In this document: positions 63,630-64,000 of the stretch, in pieces
How the letters are laid out: each line of letters begins with the position of its first letter
How positions within the stretch are numbered: position 1 is the stretch's first letter
Source: Lepidurus packardi
Lineage: Eukaryota; Arthropoda; Branchiopoda; Notostraca; Triopsidae
DNA: 64,000 bases
NCBI GenBank assembly: GCA_023053545.1
Contig: JAKZAN010000006.1
Location: forward strand, 3,229,001-3,293,000
Reading direction: 5' to 3'
Notes under the pieces: generated by a model
The model's database searches: none
The model's input: the letters and a program-made list of their open reading frames with translations, nothing else
What the model was told of the DNA's origin: nothing
Translations under genes and position numbers: made by a program

Positions 63630-63698
63630 TCACCGTTCTGGGAAAATCTTCCAAGCTTCACTTCCAGCGCTAGTGCTTGAACTTTGCTGCTGAGCCAT
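63630..63698 (-). CDS. candidate first coding exon or 22-residue small ORF
   Basis: On -, ATG at 63698 in an excellent context (AACCATGGC) opens MAQQQSSSTSAGSEAWKIFP then ER and a stop. The Ser/Gln-rich start followed by WKIFPE looks protein-like, and GTGATT overlapping the stop could be a donor, so it may be a first exon of a - strand gene. No downstream exon was recognised and no family is known. Weak call. Confidence 0.25.
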   Translation of the reverse strand: MAQQQSSSTSAGSEAWKIFPER

Positions 63699-64000
63699 GG
63701 TTAAATACCAACGAAATAATATGACCTTTGCCAGTCATGCAAATCTGTCTGGTCTCTTCTTCCAGTCAAAAAGTCTAATCCTTTCAAGAACGCAGCCAAT
63801 GCTGCTTTGCTTCGCTTAACTCGTTGAAATTGAACGTGAAGCCAAAGTTATAAAAATAAGAAATGTCTATAACTCACAAACTTAACCAGACCATAGTGGT
63901 AACAAACAATAGTGGCTTAACGACAAATTCCCTAAAACGGACTTGACAAAAAATAAATGGTCTCGCGTGACATTCAATAGAAAAGAGGTTCTACTTTCTT

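Larger units (their letters stand above)
58111..64000. other. intergenic, no gene firmly seen
   Basis: AT-rich DNA without recognisable protein motifs. It contains a C16+A8 tract starting at 59782, a short GA run near 61960 and one possible short coding start at 63630-63698 on -. The source of any neighbouring gene lies outside the window. Confidence 0.5.

Overview
The window looks like arthropod nuclear DNA. It has multi-exon genes with GT-AG introns, a Sidestep-family immunoglobulin protein, Notch-ligand Delta with nine EGF repeats, a secreted serpin, twinfilin, and a UHG-type snoRNA host gene. Exons are GC-richer than the AT-rich, homopolymer-rich non-coding DNA. A chelicerate is possible, but I cannot fix the species from sequence alone.

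Layout. 1-4.85 kb: 3' end of a Sidestep-like gene on + (last Ig domain, FN3, membrane span, cytoplasmic tail with two tyrosine motifs). 5.2-6.55 kb: intronless twinfilin on -, convergent with the Sidestep-like gene. 6.55-8.5 kb: about 200 bases from the twinfilin start, a + strand non-coding gene of seven short exons whose six introns each carry one box C/D snoRNA. By guide complementarity these match U29, a U30-like RNA, U27, snR38, U31 and an 18S G601-type guide. 8.6-15.2 kb: gene-poor DNA with a Rab7 first-exon pseudogene inside an inverted repeat, and the 3' end of a dead R2-type LINE. 15.3-17.9 kb: six-exon serpin with an unusual disordered C-terminal extension of about 300 residues. 17.9-46.9 kb: about 29 kb with no gene I can support, but with two perfect hairpins. 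46.95-58.1 kb: complete Delta (seven coding exons, 799 residues) plus 3' UTR. 58.1-64 kb: nothing convincing beyond a possible 22-codon open frame.

How the parts relate. The snoRNA host gene is the standout. Its exons are non-coding, its probable transcript start lies in a 5'TOP-like pyrimidine tract, and its introns reproduce much of the snoRNA set I recall from vertebrate UHG/SNHG1 (U27, U29, U30, U31) and from a Drosophila Uhg gene (U27, U29, U31, snR38). It is arranged head-to-head with twinfilin. The long empty region before Delta is a plausible home for its distal regulatory DNA. Gene numbers for the snoRNAs and rRNA positions are from memory; the base pairing itself was read from this sequence.
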